Positions 42,647 through 53,117 of a DNA stretch of 64,000 nucleotides are shown in pieces. The DNA is from Pinus tabuliformis (lineage: Eukaryota; Streptophyta; Pinopsida; Pinales; Pinaceae). How positions within the stretch are numbered: the stretch's first letter is position 1; every line of letters starts with the position of its first letter. The position numbers were made by a program, and so were the translations under genes. Where the stretch lies: the NCBI GenBank assembly GCA_031772625.1, contig CM062808.1, positions 144,066,605-144,130,604 of the forward strand, given 5' to 3'. Under the pieces are notes generated by a model. The model made no database searches. It worked only from the letters and a program-made list of their open reading frames with translations, and was not told the DNA's origin.

Positions 42647-43697
42647 TGTTTCTGGGAAAACTAGTATTCGTAAAGAATGCTAGCCCTCTAGGTTTGGTAG
42701 CTACCCTAGAAACAATAGTTTAAAGCAATTCAACGATTTCTTCTATGTGTAACATATAAGATAAAGATAATGGAACCAACCTGGAACTTCCGATTTATCC
42801 CTTACTTGATCTCTCTCCCCTTTGACAGATCCCGTAACTCCTCCCCGCACTTAACACGCTTGGAGAGTACCTGCACAAGTACAACAACAAAGAACCGTCA
42901 AAGCATCGTGATCTATTACAACATAAACATTAAAGAATCAGATATATAATGAACAAACGATAGCATTCACAAATGATAACATTCATAATTGCCTAATCAT
43001 ATGGAAGAAAACTGAAGAACTTTATTAATATAAAGGAGAATTACAACCCAGTTGTCTGATCCAGAACCATCCTCTTAGCTTCAATCCTTCTTCACCTCAT
43101 GGAATAGCAAGATCACACCGACAATACAATGCTCTTTCCTCAATTACAAACTATCAACACTTCCTTGTAATTCGCAATATTCCAGCCTCTAGATCTCTTA
43201 GATGAGGGATCCATTTATAGATGTGTGCAAGGGTGTGAGTCATCCATGGGGTTTGATTTGTGTCATTCCACTTGTTACAGTTGATTCCATAAGAGAAGGG
43301 ATTGGAGATTTTCTTAGATCCCTTACTCATCCTTGGGCGAATTCAGAGAGGCAAGTGGCACAGGAGAAGTTTCTAGAAGATTCCATGAGCAACCACCTAG
43401 AAAACTGTCTCGATCATTTTTCCATCCTCACCCATCAGACCCTATATAAAGCCTAAACAGTATGCATCGCACCTTGGCAGTGTACCACTCAGTATGCATC
43501 GCACTTTTCCAGTGGAGCAACTAGTATGGTTCAATTTAGGCAATTTTCGGATGGTTTCTCAGATGGAACTTTTGGAGAATGATGCATTCAGATGACTATG
43601 TTCCTTTAGGGTATGAAACAACTCTTTTATGGGTTGATGAGCCCCAATGCACTGACATATAAGTTTGGGGTTGATGTGCCCAAATATGTCTATAAAA
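42647..43697 (-). repeat. 5' LTR of the Tat-like element
   Basis: 1051 bp, the partner of 18927-19977. Its outer end reads CTATAAAA instead of CTATAACA, one change. Confidence 0.9.
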
Positions 43698-43702
43698 ATA
43701 GG

Positions 43703-44535
43703 TATCTCCGCACTGTGCGATCAACTTGATAAGGCAGAGGATTCCGCACATACCACCTCCACCCACACCACCACTAGTTTCATCAGCATCACCTCCATCC
43801 TCGCCCACCCCACCTCCACCACCATTGAGCTGTAATATGGCAAGCTAAATAAATTTTCTGGTGTTCAAAGGAGTCGGAAATGAAGATCTAGACTAGTTTT
43901 GGTTCGTGGTAAATGTTGTATGGGAAGCACAAGGAGTGACAAATGATGCGATCAAGAAAGATACGTTGGTCAGTGCCCTGTAGGATCACGCATTGACCTG
44001 ATAAATTAAGCACTCGAGAAATCATCTGAATGCAGGAATCAGGGAGGTTCAAGCCGTGCTAACTAAGGAATTTAGCAGGCCAAAATCAGAAGCGCAGACA
44101 ATAATTAGGTTCAAAGAAATCATGATGCTACCAGGTGAGACTCCTTGGGAGTTGGAACAAAGGCTAAAATTTATGGTTCACAAAGCCAACATGACTCTGA
44201 CAGATGGACAACACCACGCATGGTTTGTAGCATCACTAGCACTATATCTGAGGAACGCATTGTCACAGTAAATAATAACAACTCAAGCTGAAGTATTAGA
44301 GGCTGCGATGAGGCTGCATGAAACTTTGATACAAGATCCTAATCTAGGAGTTCAGCAGATTCACACGTTGCTAAAGAACTTATGCCTCAAGATGCAGAGC
44401 CTAAAGCAAGACCAAATAGTTTACCCGAAGATGCATGAAGAAGTATGGTGCGTAAAATGGAAGGGTCGGGGACATGACAAGGACCATTGCCCGGTGTTTG
44501 CAAATTACCTCGCGGGAGGTTATCCATTCCATTGA
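43703..44535 (+). pseudogene. Outer gypsy element: leader and gag capsid, copy 1
   Basis: The outer element resumes after the Tat target duplication. A Pro-rich segment (about 43750-43830) leads into INFLVFKGVGNEDLD and then EIMMLPGETPWELEQRLKF (44119-44175), a capsid-type series ending LALYLRNALSQ. Then comes CVKWKGRGHDKDHC, a first knuckle with one Cys replaced by Trp (intact in copy 2). Several stops occur, for example at 44269-44271. Confidence 0.75.
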
Positions 44536-44567
44536 GGCCAGAGGCAAAAGCAGGTCCTAGCGTGGTG

Positions 44568-45146
44568 CCTACATTATGGTGCGCGATTTGTCAAATAGGG
44601 GGAAATCATGCCACACAAAACTGCCACTTATTGTAGAAGTACACACATAATTCCCAGCAGTTGTTCTGTAATTTCTGTAGGTCAGTAGGACATGATCAGT
44701 GTAAATGTAGAAGTTATGAGTTGATGATGGATAGGACTCCTACTTATAGAGTTCAGATCGAAACATAGGCCCTTAACCAAAACGCCAGAATGGTGCGCAC
44801 CGGATTTCAGGGGCGCGAACGAGGCCGAGGGGGAGGAGGATTTGGGAGAGGGCGCGGACAGCTAATATGTTACAATTGCGGAGGGCCGGGACATTATAAC
44901 CACAATTGTATGAATCTGACGCATCCATCGTGCTTGTATTGTACATTTTTTTATCATGAGACAGAGGATTGTCCCATACTGATAGCGAGGTTGCGCGATA
45001 AGGGAGCACTCCAACCTCCCCTGACTAAGAACCTGCAAATGATGAGGTCAGAGCCATGTGAAGAGGACTTGAATGTAAACATTGTGCTCCAAAGTGGAAT
45101 TACGATAGGGGATGACAAGGGAAAGCAACCTGAAGTTAGTACTTAG
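44568..45146 (+). pseudogene. Outer element nucleocapsid with multiple zinc knuckles, copy 1
   Basis: Four knuckle-like motifs follow the first one: CAICQIGGNHATQNC, CNFCRSVGHDQCKC, CYNCGGPGHYNHNC and CLYCTFFYHETEDC. A GRERGRGGGGFGRGRG stretch lies between the second and third of these. With the one before it, that makes five, while most gypsy gags have one or two. Such a region should bind the element's RNA. The reading frame shifts once (about 44540-44790) and has stops. Confidence 0.75.
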
Positions 45147-45161
45147 GTTCGCAAGACTCCA

Positions 45162-45905
45162 ATGAAAGAACCAGAGTTTGATTTGGAGCGCGCTAAGGAA
45201 ACCTTCATGGAAGCTAGGGAGAGCTTTGCTGAGGCCTCCACTTCAGGAAGTAAAGGAAGGGCGGAGCCAGACATGGACCCATCAATGCTCACAACGTTCT
45301 TGGAGACATGCATGAAGCTGCTGCGTGACAACAAGGTTGTAAAAGGGTTGTAGGAAATCATCAATAGATGCGCAGGGACCGCGCCAGGTGAACCACGCAT
45401 AGTCAGGAAGGTTGGAAAGCATACGACGAGGACAGGAAGAGAAATGAGATTGACTGTGCAAATCAGAGAATACGAGATGGATCAAGTGATTCTGGACTTG
45501 GGATCAGATGCGAACGTTCTGCCAAAGCAGACATGGGAGTGCATGGGGAGGCCTACGCTGCAATGGTCTCCTATCCAGTTGTAAATGGTGAACCAGCAGA
45601 AGATCCTACCTATGGGAAGATTGCAGGGAGTCACTATAGATATCAAAGGGGTGAGTGTGCTAGAAGATTTTGAAGTGATAGAGATTTTTGATGACAACAA
45701 TCCCTACCCCGCGCTATTAGGGATAGATTGGGCCACTGACATGAATGGGGTAATAAATCTAAAGAAGCACAAAATGATTTTTGAGAACAAGTCTCTGTGC
45801 ATAGTTGTACCGTTGGACCCTGCGGAAGGATCGTGTTACACAGATCTAGTGCACAACGATGAGAGCAAGGATGATCTAGATTGCATCTACAATATAACAG
45901 CGTGA
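45162..45905 (+). pseudogene. Outer element retropepsin, copy 1
   Basis: After a linker (EFDLERAKETFMEARESF), the active-site motif ILDLGSDANVLPKQTWE lies at about 45490-45540. A second part has ALLGIDWATDMNGVINL near 45708-45758. Stops at about 45351 and 45582 break the frame. It would process gag-pol. Confidence 0.75.
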
Positions 45906-46010
45906 GAACAAGACAGGGTGAATCCAACCGTGGATGGACAAATCTCATAAGAATGTGAAAGCTCCTGTACGTCGAATTCTGACGAAGAAATAGAACGATG
46001 GTAGAACCGG

Positions 46011-46253
46011 TTGCGCGAAGTAACCACGTTGAACTGTAACATGATGACAAGATCGTTTTGTGTATCAATGGAAGTAAAGGATTTGCTTACGTATGATGGA
46101 TTAAGCGAGGTAGATGATTTCCTAAACAAATTCGAAAGCGAAGTGTCGGAACAGCAGCACTTTGAGGCTTTGAAATGGGCACTGTGCACTACGCTCACAA
46201 GGTGGTGGGGTACACACCAAGGAAGCTTTGGAGATTGGTACGCATGTAGGAGG
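46011..46253 (+). pseudogene. Gag-like segment downstream of the protease, copy 1
   Basis: DDFLNKFESEVSEQQHFEAL then TTLTRWWGTHQGSFGDW resemble the start of a retrotransposon gag capsid (FE..AL..L...RWW). It lies after the protease rather than before it, and copy 1 ends here at the duplication junction. Confidence 0.55.
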
Positions 46254-47279
46254 ATGGTGCTACCAGGTGAGACTCCTTGGGAGTTGGATCAAAGGCTGAA
46301 ATTTATGGTTCACGAAGCCAACATGACTTTGACAGATGGACAACATCACGCATGGTTTGTAGCATCACTAGCACTACATCTGAGGAACGCATTGTCACAG
46401 TAAATAATAACAACTCAAGCAAAAGTATTAGAGGCCGCGATGAGGCTGCATGAAACTTCGATACAAGATCCTAATCTAGGAGTTCAGCAGATTCACACGT
46501 TGCTGAAGAACTTATGCCTCAAGATGCAGAGCCTGAAGCAAGACCAGATAGTTTACCCGAAGATGCATGAAGAAGTATGGTGCGTAAAATGCAAGGGTCG
46601 GGGACATGACAAGGACCATTGCCCGGTGTTTGCAAATTACCTCGCAGGATGGGGATCAATTCCATTGAGGCCAGAGGCACAAGCAGGGCCTAGCGTGGTG
46701 CCTACATTATGGTGCGCGATTTGTCAAATAGGGGGAAATCATGCCACACAAAACTGCCACTTATTGTAGAAGTACACACATATTTCCCAGCAGTTTTTCT
46801 GTAATTTCTGTAGGTCAGTAGGACATGGTCAGTGTAAATGTAGAAGTTATGAGTTGATGATGGATAGGACTCCTACTTATAGAGTTCAGATCGAAACATA
46901 GGCCCTTAACCAAAACGCGAGAATGGTGCGCACCGGATTTCATGGGCGCGAACGAGGCTGAGGGGGAGGAGGATTTGGGAGAGGGCACGGACAGCTAATA
47001 TGTTACAATTGCGGAGGGCCAAGACATTATAACCGCAATTGTATGAATCTGACGCATTCGTCGTGCTTGTATTGTACATTTTTTTATCATGAGACAGAGG
47101 ATTGTCCCATACTGATAGCGAGGTTGCGTGATAAGGGAGCACTCCAACCTCCCCTGACTAAGAACCTGCAAATGATGAGGTCAGAGCCACGTGAAGAGGA
47201 CTTGAATGTAAACATCGTGCTCCAAAGTGGAATTACGACAGGGGATGACAAGGGAAAGCAACCTGAAGTTAGTACTTAG
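46254..47279 (+). pseudogene. Outer element gag and zinc knuckles, copy 2
   Basis: Repeats copy 1 with small changes. The first knuckle is intact here (CVKCKGRGHDKDHC), and the frame is open across it (46440-46769). The CYNCGG knuckle reads CYNCGGPRHYNRNC. Stops at about 46401 and 46767 show decay. Confidence 0.75.
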
Positions 47280-47294
47280 GTTCGCAAGACTCCA

Positions 47295-48312
47295 ATGAAA
47301 GAACCGGAGTTTGATTTGGAGCGCGCTAAGGAAACCTTCATGGAAGCTAGGGAGAGCTTTGCTGAGGCCTCCACTTTAGGAAGTAAAGGAAGGGCGGAGC
47401 CAGACATGGACCCATCAACGCTCACAAAGTTCCTGGAGACATGCATGAAGATGTTGTGCGACAACAAGGTTGTAAAAGGGCTGTAGGAAATCATCAATAG
47501 ATGTGCAGGGACCACACCAGGTGAACCGCGCGTAGTCAGGAAGGTTGGGAAGCATACGAAGAGGACAGGAAAAAAATTGAGATTGACCGCAAAATCAGAG
47601 AATACGAGATGGATCAAGTGATTCTGGACTTGGGATCAAATGCGAACGTTCTACCAAAGCAGACATGGGAGCGCATGGGGAGACCTACGCTGCAATGGTC
47701 TCCTATCCAGTTGTGAATGGCGAACCAACAGAAGATCTACCTATGGGAAGATTGTAGGGAGTCACTATAGCTATCAAAGGGGCGAGTGTGCTAGCAGATT
47801 TTGAAGCAATAGAGATTGTTGATGAAAACAATCCCTACCCCGCGCTATTAGGGATAGATTGGGCCACTGACATGAATGGGGTAATAAATCTAGAGAAGCA
47901 CAAAATGATTTTTGAGAACAAGTCTCTGCGCATAGTTGTACCGTTGGACCCTGTGGAAGGATCACGTTACACAGAGCTAGTGCGCGACGATGAGAGCGAG
48001 GATGATCTAGATTGCATCTACAAGATAACCGTGCGAGAACAAGAGTGGGTGAATCCAACCGCGGATGGACGAATCTCATGGGAACGCGAAAGCTCCTGTA
48101 TGTCGGATTCTGATGAAGAAATAGAACGATGGTAGAACCGGTTGCGCGAAGTAACCACGTTGAACTGTAACATGATGACAAGATCGTTGCGTTGTGTATC
48201 AACGGAAGTAAGGGATTTGCTTATGTATGATGGGTTAAGCAAGGTAGATGATTTCCTAAACAAATTAGAAAGCGAAGTGTCAGAACAATAGCGCTTTGAG
48301 GCTTTGAAATGG
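47295..48312 (+). pseudogene. Outer element protease and gag-like segment, copy 2, cut by the Athila-like element
   Basis: The linker (47295-47486) and protease parallel copy 1; the active-site motif is LDLGSNANVLPKQTWE, with an Asp-to-Asn change after the Gly-Ser. ALLGIDWATDMNGVINL is at about 47841-47891 in a different frame. The gag-like segment (48136-48312) is cut at the AATGG target and continues at 63139. Confidence 0.7.
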
Positions 48313-48743
48313 TGATGAGCCCCAATTTTTGGTAATAATTTGGGCTCATTTGGCCTACTTACCTTGCTCAACCCTTCATCTTTTATCGCTTATGCATTCA
48401 TTTCTTAGTAATATTCATGTTATTTGTAGGAAGAAGGGCAGGCATTATATCTATGTGGCTAATACATGATGATTTCAGGTTTTTTGGCATTAAAGGGAGC
48501 AAAGACCACGCAGAAGGAGACAAGGAGACAACAAAGGTGGCATTGCAGGTTTATAGGGAGGTTGTCTACAGCCTTAAATGACCTCCCTCATGATCTCCAC
48601 CCTAACTCCGAGCTCCAACAGCTTTCCCCACCGAGCTTAAAGGTAGCCAACGGGTTCTACAGGAACATCAGTTTACAGCAGTTTACTTTTAGTTGGACAG
48701 CCGAGCTCCACTAATTGAGGAAGCCAGCTTGATCCTCATCATG

Positions 48744-48751
48744 TATAAATA
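48744..48751 (+). promoter_or_regulatory. TATA box in the 5' LTR
   Basis: TATAAATA, repeated at 61468-61475 in the 3' LTR. Transcription would start about 30 bp downstream. Confidence 0.65.
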
Positions 48752-49723
48752 TTAAAGCCGTGGCCTTTGATAGGAGCTTTTTGAACTTTTGAACTACTAT
48801 TGCAATTTCTAAGCACGAGCTACAGCTCGGTTTTTGCTTTTTGTAAGCCAGTTTTGGCATGATGTTAGACTCATGATTATTCAATAAAGGCAGGCAGCTT
48901 TGGATTCAATTCTGAGTTTTTAAGGGAGCTATAGCTCTCAGGTTAGGGCCCAACCTAAGAGAAATAGACCTCCTTTTCCTTGTATTGTTACTTGTCTTTC
49001 CTTTCAGCACTTTATTCCTCTGTTTTGACATGCATTTGGAAATTACAGTCTGCTGATTTGATTTCTTTTATGTGATTGAGTAGGATTAGTTTACGGTTCA
49101 AGTGCTTTTAGTTGCTTAGATTAGAGTAGGAGGATTAGCATTCATTTAGAGCTCCAAGAAAAGGTTGACAGTGCACTCACTGCCATCTCTGTTTAGAGAT
49201 TGGGGGTGTAGACCGTACCAACCACCAAAAAAAACGCAGTCTTATGCTTTCATTCAAGCTGCAACACAGTCATTTCAATTATATATCCATCCATGCATTC
49301 TGATCTTGAGCAGTACTTCTTCATTCCAACTCCATGCACGATTTTTCTCTGAAGTTTACATTGTTGTTCGTTGATTTAATAACACAGTTAGGATAGGTTT
49401 ATGAATTCTCGGTTTTGTGCAGATTTGTTTCCTTTACACTGCGTTGCACCACTCTGTTATCTTCTTCTTCTTCTCAACGCGCCCAAGTCACCTACCCAAC
49501 CTCTGTTCAGCTCGTTTGCCTTCCAACACTTCTACTGTTCACGTAGCTCCACCTTTTTGGACTTTTCATTGCTTCCACCCTTCTATCCACCAACCAACTA
49601 TACCCACTCTTTCCTCATCTCATATCTCTATCCCTGAGCCATCATAAGCTCCCTTTCCATCCTACCTATCCACCCATACAACTCCTCCACTCCTCCATCA
49701 CCCAAAACTCCAACCACAGAACA

Positions 49724-49797
49724 TCCTGTAGAAGTTAGCAGACTTCCTGTAGAAATCCCGAGCTTCCTGTAGGATCCCCTGCAGACATCCTGTAGAA
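49724..49797 (-). repeat. Array of four reverse-oriented TTCCTGTAGAA boxes in the 5' LTR
   Basis: TCCTGTAGAA or TCCTGTAGGA at 49724, 49745, 49765 and 49788, spaced 21, 20 and 23 bp. The 3' LTR has the same array at 62447 (one mismatch), 62468, 62488 and 62511. Confidence 0.85.
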
Positions 49798-50399
49798 GCC
49801 TGCAAACTCGGTTGCCGAGCACCTGAACGTTGTGGACTTCTGTGGAACGACGTTAGGGATCCCCTGGAACCTCTCCTAGCCCTCCTGACCTTTCCCAAGC
49901 TTTCTTTCCCTTCGAACTACCCCTGCACAGTCAAACCCTAATAACTCCAACCACTTAAGCAAAAATACAAAAACAATGTTCTTTTTAGTAGAAGTAGCTT
50001 AAATTCATGCATCTCATATCACTAGAAGTAATGGCATCATTTCTAGAAGTTTGCACTCCCAACATTGCATCATAGAGATTAGACTAGTCAGATTAGGGTT
50101 TACTAGGGTTTCCCTGTTTTGTTGGCTTTCAGTTCATTCTTGAAAAGTAGGTTAATTTCCTTTCAGATAGCCTTCGTCCATCATTTAGAAAGCTTATTCT
50201 GAGAACATATAGAAGTTGGCTTGAGCCCTAGCGGACGTGTGCCAGCTGACCAAGTGACAGCTGCGACAAGAGCTAGTACTTGTGCATACAGCACCGTCGC
50301 TTCCAAGTTTGTTACGAACTACCGGGTTGATAAAATTAGAGATAGGAAGCTCCAGGAGTTGTAGCATTATTGCTACAATACTGGAGCCCACCATATTTT

Positions 50400-50417
50400 T
50401 GGCGCCGTTGCCGAGGA
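50400..50417 (+). other. Primer binding site of the Athila-like element
   Basis: TGGCGCCGTTGCCGAGGA, 6 bases after the LTR. This is the usual Athila-type primer site (tRNA-Asp type, from knowledge of the family) with one change. Confidence 0.85.
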
Positions 50418-50777
50418 AGCGTCAGAGTATTAGTAATTGTTGTTTTTCTTCTATTTTCTTACTCTTGCCTTCTGCTAAGCAGTTTATTTCATTTCCATTC
50501 TGCAAAAGTAGCATAGACATTTCCTGCTTTCATAGATTAGCATTTCCTGCTTTCATAGATTAGCATTTCCGTTCTGCCATTTCATTTCTGCAAGCGTAGA
50601 CTAGCATTTCCATTCCTGCAATTTCATTTGAGCAAAGTAGATTAGTTCTTTCCTGCTTTCAATTTAATTTTGCATCTTTATTTCAGTAAGATAGTTAGTT
50701 GTAGATCAATCTGTTTCAGTTTTGCAGGTACCAAAGAAAAAAGACAAAAGCAATAAAAAAAAAAGTCTTTCCATTTC
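50418..50777 (+). other. Leader of the Athila-like element with a 23-bp tandem repeat
   Basis: Non-coding. CATTTCCTGCTTTCATAGAT-type units lie at 50518-50540 and 50541-50563, followed by further weaker GCATTTCC copies. Confidence 0.75.
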
Positions 50778-51641
50778 ATGCCTCGTAGGAATCGAGATAA
50801 AACAGGCAAATTCTTACCCAACACCCCCACCACATCACTGAGTCACCCTTATCTCTTCTTCGGTGACAGTGATCTAGAAGAACCTATAGGTGAACCTCCA
50901 GAGATATACGAAGATCCTATAGCAGAAGAAGAATTAGAGACCATCCCATCTGAAGCTATGGCTGACAATAGAAGAAAAGATGAGAGAATAGAAGGTGCCT
51001 TCCCCATCCGAGAGACCAATGGAGAGATGAAAATGAAGAACATTAGCCCCTCCGCTTTACCTCACTTCCATGGACTGACTACTAAAGATCCTGATACCTT
51101 CCTGTTTGAGTTTGCTGTCCTTTGTAGAACCTATGACTATACTGAAGATGAGCAGAAGCTGAAACTCTTCCCTTCCACTCTTAAGGATGCAACATTACGC
51201 TGGTTCATGGGCTTACCTGGGAATAGTATCACTACTTGGGCTCAGATGCAGCAAGATTTCAATGCCAAGTACCGGGACTACTGTAGGTCCAAGGAAACCA
51301 AGGGAGAAATCTTTCGGATGACCATGGGAAATGATGAGTCCTTAGAGGATTATGAGGAGAGGTTCCAACTTAGCTATAAGCGGGCCATGTGCACACTTGA
51401 CCCTGAATCCCTCAAGTTGGTCCTGCTCCGAGGAGTCCATGAAGACCTCTTAGATACCCTTCACATGTTAGCTGGGGGGGATATTTACCAACTGCCTTAT
51501 GAGGACATCAAGACTGTGTTTAGAAACCACTCCGGGGTAGCTCGGAAACGAGGTAGAGGAAACCTCCTCTCAACTGGTGTCCCTTTCTCCAAACATGAGT
51601 TTGCAAATCAATTGGAAGATCTTAAGAGTGAGGTGAGATAG
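50778..51641 (+). CDS. Gag capsid of the Athila-like element
   Basis: 287 codons from ATG 50778 to a TAG at 51639-51641, after which the same frame continues. Residues 20-65 are acidic. The capsid domain lies at about 95-260: LPHFHGLTTKDPDTFLFEF, then DEQKLKLFPSTLKDATLRWF, then QDFNAKYRDYCR, then ESLEDYEERFQLSYKRA. This is the canonical gag order. The stop probably arose after insertion, since the next codons continue gag. The protein would form the particle shell. Confidence 0.88.
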   Translation: MPRRNRDKTGKFLPNTPTTSLSHPYLFFGDSDLEEPIGEPPEIYEDPIAEEELETIPSEAMADNRRKDERIEGAFPIRETNGEMKMKNISPSALPHFHGLTTKDPDTFLFEFAVLCRTYDYTEDEQKLKLFPSTLKDATLRWFMGLPGNSITTWAQMQQDFNAKYRDYCRSKETKGEIFRMTMGNDESLEDYEERFQLSYKRAMCTLDPESLKLVLLRGVHEDLLDTLHMLAGGDIYQLPYEDIKTVFRNHSGVARKRGRGNLLSTGVPFSKHEFANQLEDLKSEVR

Positions 51642-51650
51642 AACATTGCC

Positions 51651-53102
51651 ATGCAGCTGGACACATTTAGGATCCAGCAGAAGAAGGAAGAAGTTGAGAG
51701 AGCCTTGGCTATCTTCTGCCCTAGATGTACTAGGAGACACCCTAAGAACGAATGTCCATTGCATTCGGTTGAAGTGTGTTTCGTTTGTGAGGAGGACCAT
51801 CCCACAAACCAATGTCCAACCTTACCTAGATTTAAATCCATGTACCAAGGGACAAAAGCTCCCACTGAACCTCTTTATTACCTCAACCAAAGGAGGCCAC
51901 AAGGACCTAGACCTTACCAGCAGGGGATGCAAGGGGCACCTCAAGCTTATTACAGCCCCAACCAATCGACTCCTATGCCTTCCTGGGGTCCCCCTGCTCA
52001 TCCTTCTTGGTCTATGCCTCCTCCATGGTCTTACCCACCTCAGTACCCTACTCAACCCACTACTCATTCTTATCACTCACATGCCCAGCCACAGCCTCAG
52101 TGGAATGCACCTCAGTCGGGGTGGAGGCCCCAGTACAATAATCCTCCTGCCATTTTGCCTCCACCACCAGTTCAACCTCAACCCTTACCTCCTGCTCCTC
52201 CGAGGCAACCTCAAATACCTGCTCAACCGAACCCGAACCCCAACAATAGACAGGCCCAACAGGTATACACTGGGGAAACATCATGCCCTACTTATGCTGT
52301 GGAGATCCAGGAGATCAATCTTCGATCTGGAAAGACTCTTCCAGATCGCCAACCTCCTCCCCCAGAGGATGAGGAAGATAAACAGGAAAGTGAACCAAAG
52401 GCTATTCCACCCTTTCCTGAGATACTAACAGCCACCACACAACCCAACCCAGAGGAGGGTGAGCTCCTGGGTGAGCTCAAGCAGCTGTGTGTGAAAATAC
52501 CACTTCTCCAAGCCATCAAGGATGTGCCAATATACAACAAACTGGTTAAGGAAAAGTGTTTTAAACACCTAGGCAGGCGAAAGAGAGATGTTTCAACCAT
52601 CAATGTCTTAGGACAACCGTCTGACCTTATGTTAGGACAAGTCATCTTCCCAAAGTATCTAGATCCTGGGAGTCCTGTAGTAGATGTCCACATCAATGGC
52701 ATCATCATACCTCACACTTTGATTGATTCGGGGGCCGCCATTAATGTGATGACCAGGGATACCATGCTCAAACTCAATCTTCAGGGTTCCTTGAGGAAGA
52801 CCTCGACAGTTCTGCAATTTGCAAATCGCTCCACTGTGACTCCCGAAGGGATTGTGGAGGATGTCTTGGTCTCTGTCGACTCTTGGGAATACCCTGCAGA
52901 TTTCTTGGTTCTGGAACCCAAGGCAAAGCTTACTGGATATCCTCTTATTTTGGGAAGGCCTTGGTTAGCCACTGCAGATGCTTACATAAGTTGTCGTGTA
53001 GGAAATATGACCATCAAAAATGGTCCTATGTCCAAGCAGCTAGTCCTATACCCTCCTGCCCAACCTTCCTTAGAGCATGACTTACCACTTCGGTTGGAGT
53101 AA
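51651..53102 (+). CDS. Nucleocapsid and protease of the Athila-like element
   Basis: 483 codons in the same frame. Two short zinc knuckles, CPRCTRRHPKNEC and CFVCEEDHPTNQC (CX2CX3HX4C, one residue shorter than usual), lie at about residues 23-57. A Pro/Gln-rich linker occupies about 75-205. The retropepsin has TLIDSGAAINVM (about 363-374) with the catalytic Asp and later YPLILGRPWLATADAYIS. A TAA at 53100-53102 ends it, but the frame continues into RT. The knuckles bind RNA and the protease cuts the polyprotein. Confidence 0.87.
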   Translation: MQLDTFRIQQKKEEVERALAIFCPRCTRRHPKNECPLHSVEVCFVCEEDHPTNQCPTLPRFKSMYQGTKAPTEPLYYLNQRRPQGPRPYQQGMQGAPQAYYSPNQSTPMPSWGPPAHPSWSMPPPWSYPPQYPTQPTTHSYHSHAQPQPQWNAPQSGWRPQYNNPPAILPPPPVQPQPLPPAPPRQPQIPAQPNPNPNNRQAQQVYTGETSCPTYAVEIQEINLRSGKTLPDRQPPPPEDEEDKQESEPKAIPPFPEILTATTQPNPEEGELLGELKQLCVKIPLLQAIKDVPIYNKLVKEKCFKHLGRRKRDVSTINVLGQPSDLMLGQVIFPKYLDPGSPVVDVHINGIIIPHTLIDSGAAINVMTRDTMLKLNLQGSLRKTSTVLQFANRSTVTPEGIVEDVLVSVDSWEYPADFLVLEPKAKLTGYPLILGRPWLATADAYISCRVGNMTIKNGPMSKQLVLYPPAQPSLEHDLPLRLE

Positions 53103-53117
53103 GGAGAAGAGGATGAA

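Larger units (their letters stand above)
18927..43697 (-). mobile_element. Tat/Ogre-like Ty3/gypsy element, host of a nested relative
   Basis: The two LTRs (18927-19977 and 42647-43697) are both 1051 bp, with TGTTTCTGGG at the left end. ACAGG (18922-18926) and ATAGG (43698-43702) form a 5-bp target duplication with one mismatch. Primer site and polypurine tract sit in the right places for the minus strand. Without the nested element and its target duplication it is about 15.3 kb. Gene order on the minus strand is gag, protease, RT, RNase H, integrase, second archaeal-type RNase H, with an antisense ORF on the plus strand near the 3' end. This set is diagnostic of the plant Tat lineage. Many stops and frameshifts, and LTRs that differ visibly more than those of the nested element, show that it is older and inactive. 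Confidence 0.9.
44123..48312 (+). repeat. 2.13-kb tandem duplication of a gag-protease module
   Basis: Copy 1 (about 44123-46253) and copy 2 (about 46254 to 48312, completed by 63139-63215 beyond the Athila-like insertion) align with a constant offset of about 2,130 bp, for example CTACCAGGTGAGACTCC at 44129 and 46260. The copies differ at a few percent of positions by eye. At the junction GGAGGATGGTGCTACC combines the left side of GGAGGATGATGCGTGCC (63210) with the right side of ATCATGATGCTACC (44123). Confidence 0.85.
48313..50393 (+). repeat. 5' LTR of the Athila-like element
   Basis: 2081 bp. TATA box TATAAATA at 48744-48751, AATAAA at about 48883. Short frames at 49165-49647 recur in the other LTR. 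It carries one forward TTCTACAGGAAC (48655-48666) and four reverse boxes at 49724, 49745, 49765 and 49788. Confidence 0.92.

Noticed and set aside
45643..46068. 141-codon minus-strand frame, repeated at 47774-48202
   Set aside because: Antisense of the protease region in both duplicate copies; similarity only reflects the duplication.
49401..49647. Two overlapping frames of 76-78 codons, repeated at 62121-62454
   Set aside because: They lie inside the LTRs and differ between the copies; pyrimidine-rich LTR sequence explains them.
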